Assembly: GCF_013363975.1 (NCBI RefSeq)
Contig: NZ_JABWGN010000002.1
Span: 62,001-126,000 of the forward strand
DNA length: 64,000 nt
Source of the DNA: Nonomuraea montanisoli
GTDB taxonomy: Bacteria; Actinomycetota; Actinomycetes; Streptosporangiales; Streptosporangiaceae
Reading direction: 5' to 3'
Positions 63,714-64,000 of the stretch are shown here, piece after piece. The translations under genes were made by a program, and so were the position numbers. Every line of letters begins with the position of its first letter. Within the stretch, counting starts at the first letter, position 1. Under the pieces are notes generated by a model. It searched no databases. It was not told the origin of the DNA and saw only the letters and a program-made list of their open reading frames with translations.

Positions 63714-64000
63714 ATGACCCTGACCGATGAGATCCTCGACCGGCTCGGCGACCCCGGCCTGGAGCAGTTCGCCGGGATGCTGGGCACCTGCACGGCCACC
63801 ACGCGCACCGTGCTCCAGGTGGTCACCGGCACGATCGTCGGCGGCATGGCCCGCAACGCCGACGACCCCGACGGCGCCGAGGCGCTGCGCGGCGCGCTGG
63901 AGGACCACGTGGACGCCGATCCCTTCAACGGCGACATCGCGTCACTCACGCGTGACGGTCAGAGCATCCTCGGGCACGTGCTCGGCGCCCAGGGCACCGA
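63714..64000 (+). CDS. DUF937-domain protein, 5' part
   Basis: ATG 63714 with a GGGGGG ribosome site; the frame is open to the right edge (95 codons seen). The visible part, DEILDRLGDPGLEQFAGMLG and later GSILGHVLG-like sequence (DGQSILGHVLGAQ), matches DUF937 proteins, helical bacterial proteins of YidB type whose role is unknown. The gene continues outside the window. Confidence 0.75.
   Translation, partial: MTLTDEILDRLGDPGLEQFAGMLGTCTATTRTVLQVVTGTIVGGMARNADDPDGAEALRGALEDHVDADPFNGDIASLTRDGQSILGHVLGAQGT

Overview
The window is high-GC, has no AT-rich islands, uses many GTG/TTG starts and Shine-Dalgarno sites, and carries actinomycete hallmarks: a gas-vesicle cluster of Streptomyces type, SARP/AfsR regulators, sugar importers without their own ATPase, mycothiol-type DinB proteins and rare TTA codons. 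It looks like chromosome of a filamentous actinomycete, probably Streptosporangiales (Nonomuraea-like). The genus is inference only.

Layout. 1-1.6 kb: a decayed short-chain dehydrogenase and a CadD-type membrane protein. 1.8-8.0 kb: a compact ten-gene gas-vesicle operon (two accessory acidic proteins, then gvpA-F-G-O-J-L-S-K). 8.0-28.9 kb: an L-arabinose/arabinofuranoside utilisation region. It holds a large secreted multidomain glycosidase, a GH127 beta-L-arabinofuranosidase, a CUT1-type importer and its LacI regulator, then a second LacI regulator, a YtfQRT/YjfF-type importer, araB-araD-araA and an alditol-oxidase-like flavoprotein. Four copies of a 14-bp palindrome-like site (TGTTARCGYTCACA) tie the second regulator to its own gene, the second importer, araB and, inside the coding sequence, the first importer. 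28.9-33.9 kb: small single genes (DUF3224, GlxA-type regulator, type III PKS, DinB-like protein, vWA lipoprotein) and tRNA-Ala(GGC) with a strong terminator. 33.9-40 kb: a 1,991-residue secreted RHS/YD-repeat protein. 40-45.3 kb: GNAT, hemerythrin and a SARP-ATPase regulator.

45.4-52.4 kb holds the most unusual set. All on the minus strand are an S26 signal peptidase, a SARP-NB-ARC-TPR regulator, a 63-residue peptide with six cysteines behind an amphipathic leader, a membrane-anchored CxxC thioredoxin-fold protein and an ABC exporter without peptidase domain. The peptide gene has SARP-style direct repeats upstream and a 15-bp hairpin just after its stop, the pattern expected for a precursor peptide made in excess of its maturation proteins. 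A second, truncated peptide leader with a similar promoter is fused to a headless LysR gene at 52.3 kb. I do not recognise this as a described system.

52.5-64 kb: ordinary accessory and housekeeping genes (aldo/keto reductase, NAD-dependent epimerase, LysR, two MFS transporters, second GlxA-type regulator, PTH2-like protein, DUF3616 protein, a membrane-anchored unknown, an FtsH paralogue with an altered pore motif, and the start of a DUF937 gene). Throughout, short tandem duplications (15-39 bp) recur in protein linkers, at stop codons and in one translation-initiation region.
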